A stretch of 64,000 bases of DNA from UBA10649 sp963755335 (lineage in GTDB: Bacteria > Actinomycetota > Actinomycetes > S36-B12): the NCBI GenBank assembly GCA_963755335.1, contig CAVWJW010000008.1, positions 62,001-126,000 on the forward strand, written 5' to 3'. A program made the position numbers and the translations under genes. The notes under the pieces were generated by a model that was not told where the DNA came from, ran no database searches, and saw only the letters and a list, made by a program, of their open reading frames with translations. This document shows positions 24,915 through 36,112 of the stretch, piece by piece. Position 1 is the first letter of the stretch. Each line of letters opens with the position of its first letter.

Positions 24915-27629
24915 GTGGACCTGCCTGCTCAGGGTGGCTTCGGCTCGTATGCGTCGAGCGAGCCGTCCGTGCCCGAAGGCGTGTTCCGCGTCGCCATGGA
25001 TCAGTCGGCGATCGGGATGGCCCTCGTTGCCCCGGACGGGTCGTTCCTCGTCGTGAATCCTGCCCTCTGCGAGATGCTGGGCAGGTCCGAGGAGGAGTTG
25101 CGCGCCTCGACCTGGCAGGAGCTGACGCACCCCGAGGATGTCGCCGTCGATGCTGCGCTCGTCGACGAGATCCTCGAGGGAGGGCGGCACAGCTACCGGC
25201 TCGCCAAGCGGTATCTGAAGCCCGATGGGTCTGTCGTGTTCGGAGATCTCGCAGTTGCGTGCGTGCGCACGTCCGAGGGCGCTGTCGACTACTTCATCTC
25301 CCAGATTGTCGATGTCACGGCTGAACGAGTCGCGACCGATCGCTACCGGCTGCTCGCCGAGAACGTCTCCGATGTGGTGGCTCTCGGTAGCAATGACGGC
25401 GTCCTCGAGTGGGTCTCACCGTCCATCACCGAGGCGATGGGTTGGGATCCCGAGGCGCTCGTGGGCCAGCCCTTCCGCGATCTGGTCCATCCGGACGAAC
25501 TGGCACAGGTGGCCGCCACCCAGGCGCGGGTGCGCAAGGGCCACTCCGGCGGCTTCGAGGCCAGGCTGCGCCACGCTGACGGCAGCTACACGTGGATGAA
25601 CATCCTCGTGAAGCCGGTTCTCGACGACGCGGGGCAGGTCGTGGGACGGGTTGCCGCCTGGCGGAAGGCGTTGACGAAGGTCGAGCGCGATCGCTTCCGG
25701 GCGGCCATGGACGCCGAGCTCGACGGGCACGTGTTCCTCGAGGCGGTGCGCGAGGACGGTTCCATCGTCGACTTCGTGTACGTCGACGCGAACGCGGCGG
25801 CGGCGGAGTACCTCGGATCCATGCGCGATGGGCTCATCGGCAGTCGCCTGCTGGCACGCTTCCCGGGCCAGCGAACGTCCGGGCTGTTCGACCAGTACGT
25901 CACCACAGTCGAGACGGGGGCTCCGCTGATCCTCGAGGATGTCGCCCTCAGGAGCGACGTCGACGGGGAGGTGCGTCACTACGACTTCCGCGGGCTGCGC
26001 ACGGGGGACGGCCTGAGTCTGACGTGGCGAGACGTCACTGACAAGGCGCTGGCGGCCGAGGCGCTGGCCACATCGGAGGCGCGCTACCAGCTCCTGGCCG
26101 AGAACGCCTCGGACGTGGTCTTCCAGGGCGATTCACAGGCAGTTGTCCAGTGGGTCTCCCCATCGGTCCGTGACGTCCTCGGATTGTCGCCCGAAGAGAT
26201 CGTCGGACGACACGTGATGTCCATGATCGAGGCCGACGATGTGCCGGTCGTCCGGCAGGCGAGCGCGGCCGTCAACTCCGGCGAGCGGGTGAGTTACCGA
26301 GCGCGCTACCGGCGAGCTGACGGCTCGCTGAGGTGGGCAGAGGTCACTGCCCGACCGGTCCTCGACGCCGCCGGTGAACTCACCTCGAGAGTGGGCAGCC
26401 TTCGCGACGTCAATGAGCAGGTGACGGCGGAGCTGGCCCTCGCCGACTCGGAGCGTCAGGCCGTCGAACTGGCCGCCAGGTACGAGGAGGCCCGGAACGA
26501 GGCCCTTGAGGCGAACATCGCCAAGACTGCGTTCTTGTCCCGCATGAGCCACGAGCTCCGTACCCCGCTCAATGCGGTGCTCGGCTTCGCACAACTACTC
26601 GCCATGGACCCACTGACCGAGGAGCAGCAGGAGGCGGTACAGCACATCCGGGTGGGTGGACGGCACCTGCTCGACCTCGTCAGCGAGATCCTCGACATCT
26701 CGCGCATCGAAGCCGGACGCCTGACGCTGTCGATGGAATCGGTCGGTGTCGCGGACGCCGTGTCGGAGGCACTCGACCTGGTGCGGCCCCTCGCGGGCAG
26801 CGCCGGGGTGAGCATCGCTCCGCTCGACGCCTCCGGCTGCGACGTGAGCGTGTGGGCCGATCGCCAGCGCGTGATCCAGGTCCTGCTCAACTTCCTCAGC
26901 AACGCCGTGAAGTACAACCGGCCGGGTGGCTCCGTCGCGGTGGCCTGCGATCGATCGCTTGACGGCCTGGTCGCCATCCGGGTCACTGACACCGGCATCG
27001 GCATCGCGGAGCAAAACCTCAGTCGCCTCTTCCGCCCGTTCGATCGGCTCGGCGCCGAACGGTCTGCCGTCGAGGGGACGGGGATCGGCCTGATGCTCGC
27101 GGACGCCCTTGCTCGCGTGATGAGCGGTCGCGTGGAGGTGTCCTCGCGCGAAGGCGTCGGCTCGACCTTCACCCTCGTACTGCCGTCCGCAGAGCCGGCC
27201 GCGCCCATGGACCTACCGATCCCGATGACCTCGATGGCCAGTCGCGGGGCAGCGCGGCGGGTCATCTACATCGAGGACAACCCCGCGAACCAGCACCTCA
27301 TGCACAGAATCCTGGGGCTGCGACCGAATGCGACCCTGACGATGGCCGAGCGCGGTGCCCCGGGCCTTGAGCTTGCGCTGGCCGAACCTCCGGACCTCAT
27401 TCTTCTCGACCTGCACCTGCCCGACCTTTCCGGCGACGAGGTGCTGCGCCGCCTCCGTCTGAACCCCGCGACCGCCCACGTCCCGGTCGTGATCGTCACC
27501 GCCGACGCGTCGATCGACGTGCGGCACCGCCTCGAGCTCCTGGGGGCCGATGGTCTCCTGACGAAGCCGCTGGACGTTGATGATGTCCTGGCCTGGGTCG
27601 ACGACCCGAACGGGCAGGGCCCGGCGTGA
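24915..27629 (+). CDS. PAS-rich hybrid histidine kinase with C-terminal receiver
   Basis: 904 residues from GTG 24915; no membrane helix, so probably cytoplasmic. Four PAS-like modules occupy about 25-140, 145-265, 270-385 and 395-515; each sensory repeat has a YRLLAENVSDVV-like opening, and ends include WMNILVKPVLDDAGQVVGRV. The HisKA box FLSRMSHELRTPLNA has the phospho-acceptor His at about 546. The HATPase domain has NFLSNAVKYN, DTGIGIAEQ and GTGIGLML. A receiver follows with VIYIEDNPANQ, the phospho-Asp in LLDLHLPDLSG at about 832, and LTKPLD. Its stop overlaps the start of a REC-EAL gene (GTGA), a likely output partner. Confidence 0.93.
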   Translation: MDLPAQGGFGSYASSEPSVPEGVFRVAMDQSAIGMALVAPDGSFLVVNPALCEMLGRSEEELRASTWQELTHPEDVAVDAALVDEILEGGRHSYRLAKRYLKPDGSVVFGDLAVACVRTSEGAVDYFISQIVDVTAERVATDRYRLLAENVSDVVALGSNDGVLEWVSPSITEAMGWDPEALVGQPFRDLVHPDELAQVAATQARVRKGHSGGFEARLRHADGSYTWMNILVKPVLDDAGQVVGRVAAWRKALTKVERDRFRAAMDAELDGHVFLEAVREDGSIVDFVYVDANAAAAEYLGSMRDGLIGSRLLARFPGQRTSGLFDQYVTTVETGAPLILEDVALRSDVDGEVRHYDFRGLRTGDGLSLTWRDVTDKALAAEALATSEARYQLLAENASDVVFQGDSQAVVQWVSPSVRDVLGLSPEEIVGRHVMSMIEADDVPVVRQASAAVNSGERVSYRARYRRADGSLRWAEVTARPVLDAAGELTSRVGSLRDVNEQVTAELALADSERQAVELAARYEEARNEALEANIAKTAFLSRMSHELRTPLNAVLGFAQLLAMDPLTEEQQEAVQHIRVGGRHLLDLVSEILDISRIEAGRLTLSMESVGVADAVSEALDLVRPLAGSAGVSIAPLDASGCDVSVWADRQRVIQVLLNFLSNAVKYNRPGGSVAVACDRSLDGLVAIRVTDTGIGIAEQNLSRLFRPFDRLGAERSAVEGTGIGLMLADALARVMSGRVEVSSREGVGSTFTLVLPSAEPAAPMDLPIPMTSMASRGAARRVIYIEDNPANQHLMHRILGLRPNATLTMAERGAPGLELALAEPPDLILLDLHLPDLSGDEVLRRLRLNPATAHVPVVIVTADASIDVRHRLELLGADGLLTKPLDVDDVLAWVDDPNGQGPA

Positions 27630-28816
27630 ACGGAATCGAGCATGTGCTCGCGGGGGTGTCCGACAGTCGCGTGGTGGTTATCGACGACAACCCGGCCAAC
27701 ACCGAGCTCGTGCGGCGAATCCTCGGGCGCGCGGGACTGCCCGACGTGATCGAGGTGCAGGACCCCACCCTCACGCAAGAGGTCCTGCGGGAATCGGATC
27801 CGGACCTGGTGCTGCTGGATCTGCGCATGCCCGGCATGAGCGGTTTCGAAGTGCTCGAGGTGATCCAGCGCGAGGCCGCTGGGACGTACCTGCCGGTCAT
27901 CGTCGTGACGGCCGACGATTCGAGCGAGAGCGTCGAACGCGCGCTCAGCCTTGGCGCACATGACTTTCTGACGAAACCGTTCAACGCCACGGAGCTCGTG
28001 CTCCGGGTGCGGAACCTCCTCATCAACCGCAACGCCTACAAGGAACTGCGTCGCAGTCGTGCCTGGCTACGCACCCGACTGGGGCTCTTCGAGCCGGACT
28101 TCTCGCAGGTGGCGCGGGACCATGCCGAGATCCGGTCGATCATCCGCGAAACGATCGACCACGACCGCCTCCGCATCGCGATGCAGCCCATCATCGACAT
28201 GCGGGACGGGCGCGTCGTGGGTGCCGAGGCCTTGTCCCGCTTCCCCGACGACCAGCTCGGCAGCACGGCTGGGTGGTTCGCCGCGGCCCTGGAAGTGGAC
28301 CTCGTTGCGGAGCTCGAACTAGCAGCAGCGCGGAAGGCTGCGAGCGTTATCCGCGCTGCCACGGGGTCAGTGTCGTTGAACTTCTCGCCGGCCACGATCA
28401 TCAGCCACGTCGATGACCTCCTGAACGAGGACCTTCCGTGGGGACGTATCGTGATCGAGCTCACCGAGCATGCCCCGGTCGAGGACTACTTCTCGCTGAA
28501 CCGTGCCCTCGCGCCCTTGCGCGAGGCGGGCGCACGCATCGCCGTCGACGACACCGGAGCGGGCTTCGCCAGCCTGCGGCACATCCTCGATCTCCACCCC
28601 GATGTGATCAAGATCGACATCGGCATCACCCGCGGAGTCGACGTCGACCCGACCCGAGCGGCGGTTGCCGGCATGCTCCTCGACTTCGCCGAGAAGATGG
28701 GACTCGCGGTCGTCGCCGAGGGCGTCGAGACGGAGGGAGAGCGGGACGCGCTGCTGGAGCTGGGCGCGGTTCTCGGCCAGGGCTACCTGCTGGGCCGCCC
28801 GGCACTGGTCGGGTGA
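27626..28816 (+). CDS. Response regulator with EAL c-di-GMP phosphodiesterase domain
   Basis: 396 residues; GTG 27626 overlaps the kinase stop by four bases. The receiver (1-130) has VVVIDDNPANTELV, phospho-Asp65 in LLDLRMPGMSG, and FLTKPFNATEL. The EAL domain (about 175-390) has GAEALSRF at about 201, VSLNFSPAT, VIELTEHAPVEDY, IAVDDTGAGFASLRHILDLHPDVIKIDI and VAEGVETEGERDAL: the metal-binding Glu, Asp-Asp and catalytic Lys/Glu positions look filled. It should hydrolyse c-di-GMP under control of the coupled kinase. A PAS-GGDEF gene (opposing activity) lies 49 bases downstream but is broken. Confidence 0.93.
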   Translation: MNGIEHVLAGVSDSRVVVIDDNPANTELVRRILGRAGLPDVIEVQDPTLTQEVLRESDPDLVLLDLRMPGMSGFEVLEVIQREAAGTYLPVIVVTADDSSESVERALSLGAHDFLTKPFNATELVLRVRNLLINRNAYKELRRSRAWLRTRLGLFEPDFSQVARDHAEIRSIIRETIDHDRLRIAMQPIIDMRDGRVVGAEALSRFPDDQLGSTAGWFAAALEVDLVAELELAAARKAASVIRAATGSVSLNFSPATIISHVDDLLNEDLPWGRIVIELTEHAPVEDYFSLNRALAPLREAGARIAVDDTGAGFASLRHILDLHPDVIKIDIGITRGVDVDPTRAAVAGMLLDFAEKMGLAVVAEGVETEGERDALLELGAVLGQGYLLGRPALVG

Positions 28817-28865
28817 GGACGCGGGGGCTAGCGCTCCCCTGAGCGCGAATGTGAGGTGGGCCGGC

Positions 28866-29991
28866 ATGAGTGACGTATGGAGCGAGCCTAATCTGCTCGC
28901 CGCTGCCCAGGAGCTTGGGCGGGTGGGGGCTTGGGCTCTCGACATGTCGACGGGCGAGATGTGGTGGTCCGCACAGACGTATGAGATCTTCGGGCGTTTT
29001 CCTTAGGACCTGACACCGTCCCCTGAGGCGCTGCAGGAGTGCGTCCATCCCGACGACAGGGAGGCGATGCAGCGGCATGTGGCGCTGACAGTGAAGGAGG
29101 GACAGGACTTCGTGCTCCGGCACCGTGTCCTTGGCTCAGACGGAGTCCTTCGCTAGGTGAGCGCGCAGGGAACCCTCGAGCACGCTGCCGACGGCGCACC
29201 CGTCGGTCATGCGCGTACGTGGCATCACGCCCGAGGAGGCGGCCGCTCAGGCGCTCGACCAGATCCACCCGCCCGACTCGGCAGCCCAGGTCACCGACTA
29301 CTTCGGCAAGCTGTACGCAGCCATGAACGAGGGGAAGGTGCCGCCGATCTACCGCGGCGAGCGCGAGTACTGCCGCAACGACGGCTCCATCATGATCGGG
29401 GAGCTCCAAGTCATCCCGCAGGTGGATGCGAACGGCCAGGTGGTGCAGATCCTCGGGGTCACGCGCGACATCAGCGAGCAGCGGCACTTCGAGGACGAGC
29501 TGAACCTGCTCGCCATCACGGACCCTCTCATCGGCGTGTGGAACCGCCGGCCGGGCGAGGAGCCCTTCTCCGCGGATCTTGCCGAGGCGCGCCGGCACGG
29601 ACCGGCTTTGTCGCTGCTCATGCTCGACATCGACCACTTCAAGGACGTCAACGACACCCACGGGCACCAGATCGGCGACAGCGTGCTCGTCCAGCTGACC
29701 CAACTCCTCCTCGAAAGCCTCCGCGCGTCTGATGTCCTGTTCCGCTGGGGCGGCGAGGAGTTCGTCATCCTCATGCGGCACTGCACCATCGCGGATGCAG
29801 TCCTGCTCGCGGAGAAGCTGAGGGGCCTCGTGTTCGACACGGACTTCGGCGAGGCGGAGACGGTCACAGTCAGCATCGGTGGCGCCGAGCTGACGCCGGG
29901 CGAGGACCTCGAGTCGTGGATGCATCGAGCCGACATCGCGATGTACGAGGCCAAGGCGGCCGTTCGCAATGCCGTCCGCGCCCACGCCTGA
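28866..29991 (+). pseudogene. PAS-GGDEF diguanylate cyclase interrupted by two TAG codons and a frameshift
   Basis: ATG 28866 starts a PAS domain (AQELGRVGAWALDMSTGEMWWS) but meets TAG at 29004-29006 (GRFP*DLTPSP) and again at 29154-29156 (GVLR*VSAQG, where Trp is expected). One extra G near 29205 then shifts the frame to VMRVRGITPEE, a second PAS, and an intact GGDEF domain: LAITDPLIGVWNRR, LLMLDIDHFKDVNDTHGHQIGD, FRWGGEEFVIL, VSIGGAEL. An internal ATG at 29209 could still yield a 260-residue PAS-GGDEF fragment. Three independent lesions within 200 bases suggest true decay rather than error, though substitutions in reads cannot be excluded. It follows the kinase/REC-EAL pair. Confidence 0.75.
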
Positions 29992-30016
29992 CGGAGGCCC
30001 GTTGGCCGCCCGGCTG

Positions 30017-30759
30017 TCAGAGCTGGAAGGGGCCGGTCGGCACGGTGACGCTGCCGCCTGAGCTGCTGCGCACCGTGACAGTGCCGGGGTCGCTCTTCTG
30101 GTAGGGCATCACGGACCCGCCGTAGCGACTTCCGCCACCGTTCTGCACCTCACCGATCAGGGTGCCGTCGGGTCGGTAGGCGAGCAGTGTGGCGTTGGGA
30201 TCCGAGCTGCTCGCCTTGATGAGCAGCTCGCCGCCGGTCGTCTTCGTGGCGTTCGTGTAGCACTTGCTCACCTCGACGACGTCGACGGCCGAGCCGCTGC
30301 CACCGGACGGAGGCGGCGGCGTGGAGCTCGGAGACGTGCCGGGCTCAGGTGCGCCGGAGGGGGGAATCCGTCCCTCGATGGTGCAGACGGTGCCACCCCG
30401 CCGTGCGGTCACCTTCACGCTGTCAAGGCTGCTGCCCGTGACGACCTGCCAGCGCAGGACGCCCCCGGGAGCCCTGGTCGTGCGCGCAGCATGGGCGACG
30501 AGGGCGCCGTTGTGGGCCATCGTCAGCTTCCACCTGCGGCCGTTGCGGTTCTGGTCGAGGACGAAGTCGGCCTCGCTGCGGCCCTGGCGATCACGCAAGA
30601 ACGAGGGAGAGGGCCACTCCTGCCGCAGGTGGCGGTGACCTGCACGGACTCTGATCCGCTCCCGCCTCGAGCCTGCGCCGCGGTGGTCGGAGCAAGTGCG
30701 CCAAGCATGACCAGCGTCGTCAGGACTGCCGAGGCGACGAGGCGACGGTTCGCATGCAT
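30017..30759 (-). CDS. Secreted Cys-containing beta-rich protein, frameshifted
   Basis: ATG 30759 gives a signal peptide (MHANRRLVASAVLTTLVMLGALAPTTAAQA). A frame change near 30612, explained by one missing C, leads to FLRDRQGRSEADFVLDQNRNGRRWKLTMAHNGALV and TVCTIEGRIPPS. A Pro/Ser linker (TSPSSTPPPPSGG) then leads to a second domain with VEVSKCYTNATKTTGGELLIKASSSDPNA, LLAYRPDGTLIGEV and NGGGSRYGGSV. About 247 residues. Two small beta domains joined by a flexible linker suggest a surface or periplasm-like protein; no enzymatic motif. Not a recognised named family. Confidence 0.6.
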
Positions 30760-30789
30760 GGCCTTCTCCTTTGCTCGGCCTGTTCGTGC

Positions 30790-30829
30790 GGTGCTGCCGG
30801 GACACAGGATCCTGCGTCCCGGCAGCACC
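30790..30829 (-). terminator. Terminator hairpin after the large secreted-protein gene
   Basis: A perfect 14-bp stem (GGTGCTGCCGGGAC / GTCCCGGCAGCACC) encloses a 12-base loop that is itself partly palindromic (CAGGATCCTG). It lies 34 bases downstream of the 30863 stop and 31 bases upstream of the next minus-strand start, so it separates the two secreted-protein genes. Confidence 0.7.
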
Positions 30830-30862
30830 GGTACTGCTATCGGTGATACTCGATCCGCGGGG

Positions 30863-33515
30863 TCAGGTGCGGATCTTCTGCATCGCCGTCGGTGCGCTTG
30901 TCCCGATGACCTGCGCACTCGCATTGAGGGACTTCACGGTGATCGGTGTCTTCGAGCACGGCGTCGCGTAGGTGCCACCCAGGTTGCAGGCGGGCGGCGG
31001 TGCTCCCACCAGCGTGAGGGTGAACGATCCCGGTGCCACGAGCGACACCGTGAGGTTGTTGCCGAGGGACGCCGGGTCGAACGTTGTGCCCGACTCCGTC
31101 TGGTACGGCAGCAGCTTCATCGACGCGACGGCCGGATCGGTTGATGTCCCTGTGATGATGAGCCTCTGCTTCGAGGTGCGGTACTCGGTGGTCACGGTCA
31201 CGTTGGCCGCTGTCGCCGTCGACGCGGTGATGGTCACCGTTGCGGCGGGCGAGGTGCCGTTGGCATTGGTGGCCTTCACCGAGAAGGTGTAGGTTCCCGC
31301 GACCGTCGGGTTGAAGCTCAGCGATGACGTTCCCGTGGGCGATCGCCGCAGATGGCGTCTGCGTCGTCGGTGGGTTCGCCGGCCCTGCCGTCTGCACCCA
31401 CGCCCAGGTCGGCGCCGGCAGAGACGAACTGGTGGCCGTGATGGTCACCGGCGTGCCTGCCGTCACCGTCTGGTTCTGGATCGGGCTGATGCTCGGCACC
31501 GGGGTCGCGCTCACCAGGATGGTGCTTGATGCCACCGAGGCACCGCACGGGTTGGTCGCGGTGAAGTCGACGAAGTACGTCGTGGCGGCCAATCCTGTCG
31601 CATTGAACGTCGGTGTCGTGGTGGTCGCCCCGGTGAGGGCACCGTTCAGATCCGTGCCGCCTGGCGTCGTCCCTGCCGTCCACTTGAGCGCGACAGGTGC
31701 GGTGGCATCGGCGTTGACCGACCCCGAGAGCTGCACGCTTGCCCCACTGGCCACCGAGAACGGTCCGCCGACGATCTTCGCCGTTGCGCAGACTCCCGCG
31801 TTCGGGATGACGTTGCTGGGCCATGGATCGAGCACACCGGCCTGGACGCCGGTAATCGACTGGTAGCCGCCATTGGCGAGGAACGGAATGGTGTTGAAGT
31901 TGTTCTCGGGAATCGCCGAGCCCGGGATGTTCTCGGGGAAGATGTACTCCCCGATCGGAGCGTGGTACTGGCCGTAGAAGATGCCGTTCGCTGCCGTCTT
32001 GGCTCCTGCGGTGCCGGGGACCTGACCGTTCAGGCCTTGGTAGACGGCACGGACCTCACGGGTGGGCGGAATGAATTGGCCAGCGGCCGGACCAGAGCAG
32101 TTCTTCGTGGTCGGCACCGAGACCGTGCACGGAGGGCGGAAGCGCCAGCGGCCCCGAACGGCGCCCGTGGGCGGGCCCAGGTCGGGCAGGATCGATCCCC
32201 AGTCGCGGTCGTTGGTGGCACCGGTGTTCGGGTTGATGTCGATTCCGTACAGCCGGATGGCCCGAGTCTCGTCCGTGGCCATGCCCTCGAACCGGGTCCG
32301 AGCAGCAGCCTCGCCGGCACCGAAGACGGTGAGCCCGCCGGTGCCGATCAGCGAGACGTCGACCGACAGGTAGGCCGGGTCGATCCCGGGCTGGGTGTAG
32401 ATGCCCAGGCTGGCCGTGATGGTGTGCGCCGAGATGTACGGGTTGGCCGCGTTCACGAGGTTGCCCGCGAACGTCACGTAGTCGCCGATCTCGAACGGAG
32501 CCTGCTTGCGCGGGTCAGCGCATGCCTGACGAAGGCACAGCCCGGGGTTGCTGTCGACGTTCGCCGGGCTGTCCATCCGGAAGATGCGGTAGTAGTCGCC
32601 GGCCACCAGCGTGTTGGGCTGCGGCGTGATGCCCGACGTGTCCACGACCGGCGAGCTGACGATGGGCCGGTTGCTCTGCGGGCACAGGTCATCGGGGTTC
32701 GCCCCCGTGGGATCGGTGCGCGGGATGCACATCGGAAACCCGGTCTCCGCGAGGATGGTCGGGTTGTCCTGGTCGACCTGGAAGCGGTCGTCGGGTGACA
32801 TCGCCCGGCCGTATCGGCCACCGGAGCCGCTGGTGGAGACGGCTGGGTCGTTGATCCGCACCCGGGCGCCCGTGCCCTGGACGCCGAGCTTGCCCCCGAC
32901 CTCCATCTCGCCTGTGCCGTAGTCGATGAAGCTGACGTAGCCGGAGCCCGAGTTGAGGTCCTGCTGCGACATATCGACCATGCCGGCGATCATGCGATCG
33001 CAGCCGCCCGCGCTCGTGCAGCCATTGACGCCGTTGGGATCGACCACTCGGTTGCCCACGACGTGGACCTCGTAGGTGGTCAGCGGCTTGGGGCTGTCGG
33101 CCAGCGCCATGCCCGTCTGCGTTCCCGTGTACGGCGCGGGAGCGTGCGTGAACAGCTCCTGCCACGTGAGGGCGCTGGCCGGCAGGATGACGATGGTCTC
33201 CTTCGGGATGACGATCGTGTGCCCGTTCACCTGCAGAACGCCACCGGAGTGAGCGCTGTTCGGATTGTCGACGGTCGCGCTCTCGATGAAGCCCGTGACG
33301 TCGAACTGCGTGCTCGACGGCAGGACGGGCAGCACGGCTGCCTGCCGTGCGAGGCCGACGGCCGGCACAACCGCACCCGCGAGCGCGGTCGCCGTCACGA
33401 CCGCGAACACCGTCACCAGCGTTCCTCGACGGCGACGGGCCCGCGTGGCCTGCTGATCGCTTATCACTTCGTTACCGGTTGACGCTCCCCAGCGTCGATT
33501 CCTGCGTGTGGTCAT
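30863..33515 (-). CDS. Large secreted protein with C-terminal Ig-like modules, frameshifted
   Basis: ATG 33515 with GAGGGAG upstream. An unusually long basic N-terminus precedes a signal/anchor helix (GTLVTVFAVVTATALAGAVVPAVGLA). The next 560 residues are a unique globular region (TQFDVTGFIESATV, HTIVIPKETIVILP, YVSFIDYGTGEMEVGGKLGV, YHAPIGEYIFPE) of unknown family. Two Ser/Thr/Ala-rich Ig/PKD-like modules follow (VQLSGSVNADATAPVALKWT; TITATSSSLPAPTWAWVQTAG). A +1 break near 31328 restores SSLSFNPTVAGTYTFSVKATNANG and a final domain. Corrected length about 883. It is probably an extracellular surface protein. The gene lies downstream of, and on the same strand as, the MMPL transporter. Confidence 0.7.
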
Positions 33516-33615
33516 GACTCACTCCCTCAGTCCCCGAACACCCCTGGCACCCCCTGCTGGGGGAGGCCAATACGCAGGGTTGTCCCACGACCTTGGGTTT
33601 TGCTAATGCCCGGTT

Positions 33616-36112
33616 CTAGGCGGGGGAGACGGACTCCTCGGCGGGTGCGTCGAGGTCGTCGATGTCGTCGATCTCGGAGGCGCCGGACTCGATGTCGTCC
33701 TCGGACTCCACACTCACATGGGGGAGGATCCGGTCCAGCCAGCCGGGCAGCCACCAGTTGCGCGTGCCCAGCACCGTCATGAGGGACGGGACGAGGATCA
33801 GGCGGACGATGAAGGCGTCGAGCAGTACCGCTGACGACAGCGAGACGGCGAACAGCTTGACTGTCGCGTCGTTGCCGAGGACGAACGCGGCGAACACGCT
33901 GGTCATGATCAGGGCAGCGATGGCCACCACCCGGCCCGAGCCGGCGAGGCCGCGTCGGATCGCCTTGTGGTTGTCATGGGTGTGCAGCCACTCCTCGTGC
34001 ATGCGGCTGACCAGGAAGACCTGGTAGTCGCAGGACAGCCCGAAGAGGATGGCGAAGACCATGATCGGCAGGAACGGGAAGATCGGCCCGGTGTTCTGGA
34101 GGTTGATCAGTCCGGCGAACCAGCCGAACTGGAACACCGCCACCGTGATGCCCAGCGAGGCGGCGAGCGACAGCAGGCTGAACAGCACGCCCATCAGCGG
34201 CACGAGGATCGACCGGAACAAGAACAGCAGGGCGACGAAGCCGAGCCCGACGACGATGAGCAGGAACCACGGCAGCGCGTCGCTGAGGACCTTGGTGAAG
34301 TCCACGGTGACGGCCTGGAACCCGCCGACGAACGCCTGGGCTCCGGAACCGCCGATCGCCTGCGGGATGACGGTCTCCCGGAGGTGGAACAGCAGGTCGG
34401 TGGTCGCCGCGTCCTGCGGGGCGGTCGTGGGGAAGACCTGGATGACGCCGACGGTCGCGTCCTGCCCCACCGGTGCGGCGGCGGCCAGCGCGACGCCGGG
34501 GTCGCCGTTGAGGGCCGTCGCCAGCTTCGCGACGGTGGCCTGATCGCCGGCGGCCGGCAGCTTCACGGCGACGTACATGGGTCCGTTGACGCCGGGGCCG
34601 AAGCCCTCAGCCGTCAGGTCGTAGGCGATGCGTGCCGGGCTGCCCTGAGGTGCGCCGGAGTCGTCGCTGAAGCCCTGGCGCAGCTGCAGGACCGGACCGG
34701 CGAAGATCAGCATGACGACGAGCGCGACCGTGGCCATGAGCCACGGGCGGCGCTGCAGCCATTCGCCGTAGCGGGCGAACGCGCTCGGCTCGTGGATGTC
34801 CGGAGCCTTGCCCCGGCGCACGATCCGCCGCCAGAGCCAGCCGATGATGGTTACCGGCAGGAAGAGGATCCAGCCCACGTAGCGAAGAAGCCGCCCGACG
34901 AGATGCAGGAATCCGGTGAGCCGAGGCTTGGGGATCGCCTCGTCGTCGGTGATCCATGCCATGCGCCCGACGAAGGCCCAGCTGCCCATGAGGGAGAGGA
35001 CCGACGGGCAGCAGGAGCAGCGCTCCGAGCATCACCATGAACACGGTGATGGCCGCCGAGACCGCGATGCCGTTGAAGAACTCGATCCGCATGACGAACA
35101 GGCCGAGCAGCGCGATGATCACGGTGAGTGCGGCGAACTGCACGGCGCGGCCCGAGGTGCGCACCGACTCCAGCGCGGCCGATCGCGGATCGCGGCCATG
35201 CCGCATCGCTTCTCGATAGCGGTTGATGACGAACAGCGAGTAGTCGATGCCGACGCCCAGGCCGATCATCGACGCCAGGAACGGCGCGAAGGTCGCCACG
35301 GAGAAGTAGTTGGCGACGATCGGCAGCACGAGTCCGGTCGTCACGGAGACGGAGATGGCCGCCGACACGATGGGCAGGAAGGCGCCCAGGATCGAGCCGA
35401 ACGCGAACAGCAGGATGAACAGGGCGACGCCGACACCGATGCTCTCGGAGGAGGGCGGCTCCCCCTGGACGAAGCCGAAGATCCCGTTCGCACCCACGGT
35501 GATGCCGTCCTGGCCGTTCTGCGCCTTGATCACGTTCAGAGCTGAAGCCACCTGCTCGGTGGGCAGGTCGCTGAACGAGGCGCCGGCGAACTTCACGGTG
35601 GCGTAGGCGACGCGACCGTCAGGGCTCACGCCTGCCTGGCCGAAGTGCGCCATCGGCCCGAGGGCATCGGGGGGCAGCTGCGGCGCCTGCGCCTGGCCGC
35701 CGCCTGCCGCGCCGGCGCCGGCCTGGCCTGCGCCGGGACCCTGCTGCGGCGGGCAGCTGGGCCCCTCGGGCTCGCCGAACGGCGTGATGACGCACGCCAC
35801 GCTGGGCAGTGCGGCGACCTTGGTGAGGACGGCAGACATCGCGGCGGCTGACGCCGGGTCGGTCGCCTTGCCGGCGTCGACGCGCCAGACCACCTGGCCG
35901 TCGAGCCCGGACCCGGTGCCGGCACCTCCGGACAGGTCCTTGAGCAGGTCCTGGGCCGTGGTCGACTCCGAGTCGGGCAGGTTGAAGTTGTCGTTGTAGT
36001 CGCCCTTGAACTGCGTGAACAGCACCCCGATGATCACGATGAGGAGCAGCCACGAGGCGAGCCCGAACCATGGGTGGCGGACAGCCCACTGCGAAATGCG
36101 TGTCATCAGCAC
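33616..36112 (-). CDS. MMPL-family RND transporter, frameshifted
   Basis: ATG 36112 starts a typical MMPL protein: a first helix (WFGLASWLLLIVIIGVLF), a periplasmic loop with a Gly/Gln/Pro-rich insert, then five helices with GLGVGIDYSLFVINRYREAM (the GxxxDY proton-relay motif). At about 35002 one extra G breaks MLGALLLLPV|LSLMGSWAFVGRM. The +1 frame carries the second half, with the paired loop and ILFGLSCDYQVFLVSRMHEEW, ending in an acidic tail (ESEDDIESGASEIDDIDDLD). About 831 residues, the normal size. Such pumps export lipids or hydrophobic compounds using the proton gradient. All helices and relay residues are retained, so the gene is probably intact in the cell. Confidence 0.9.
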
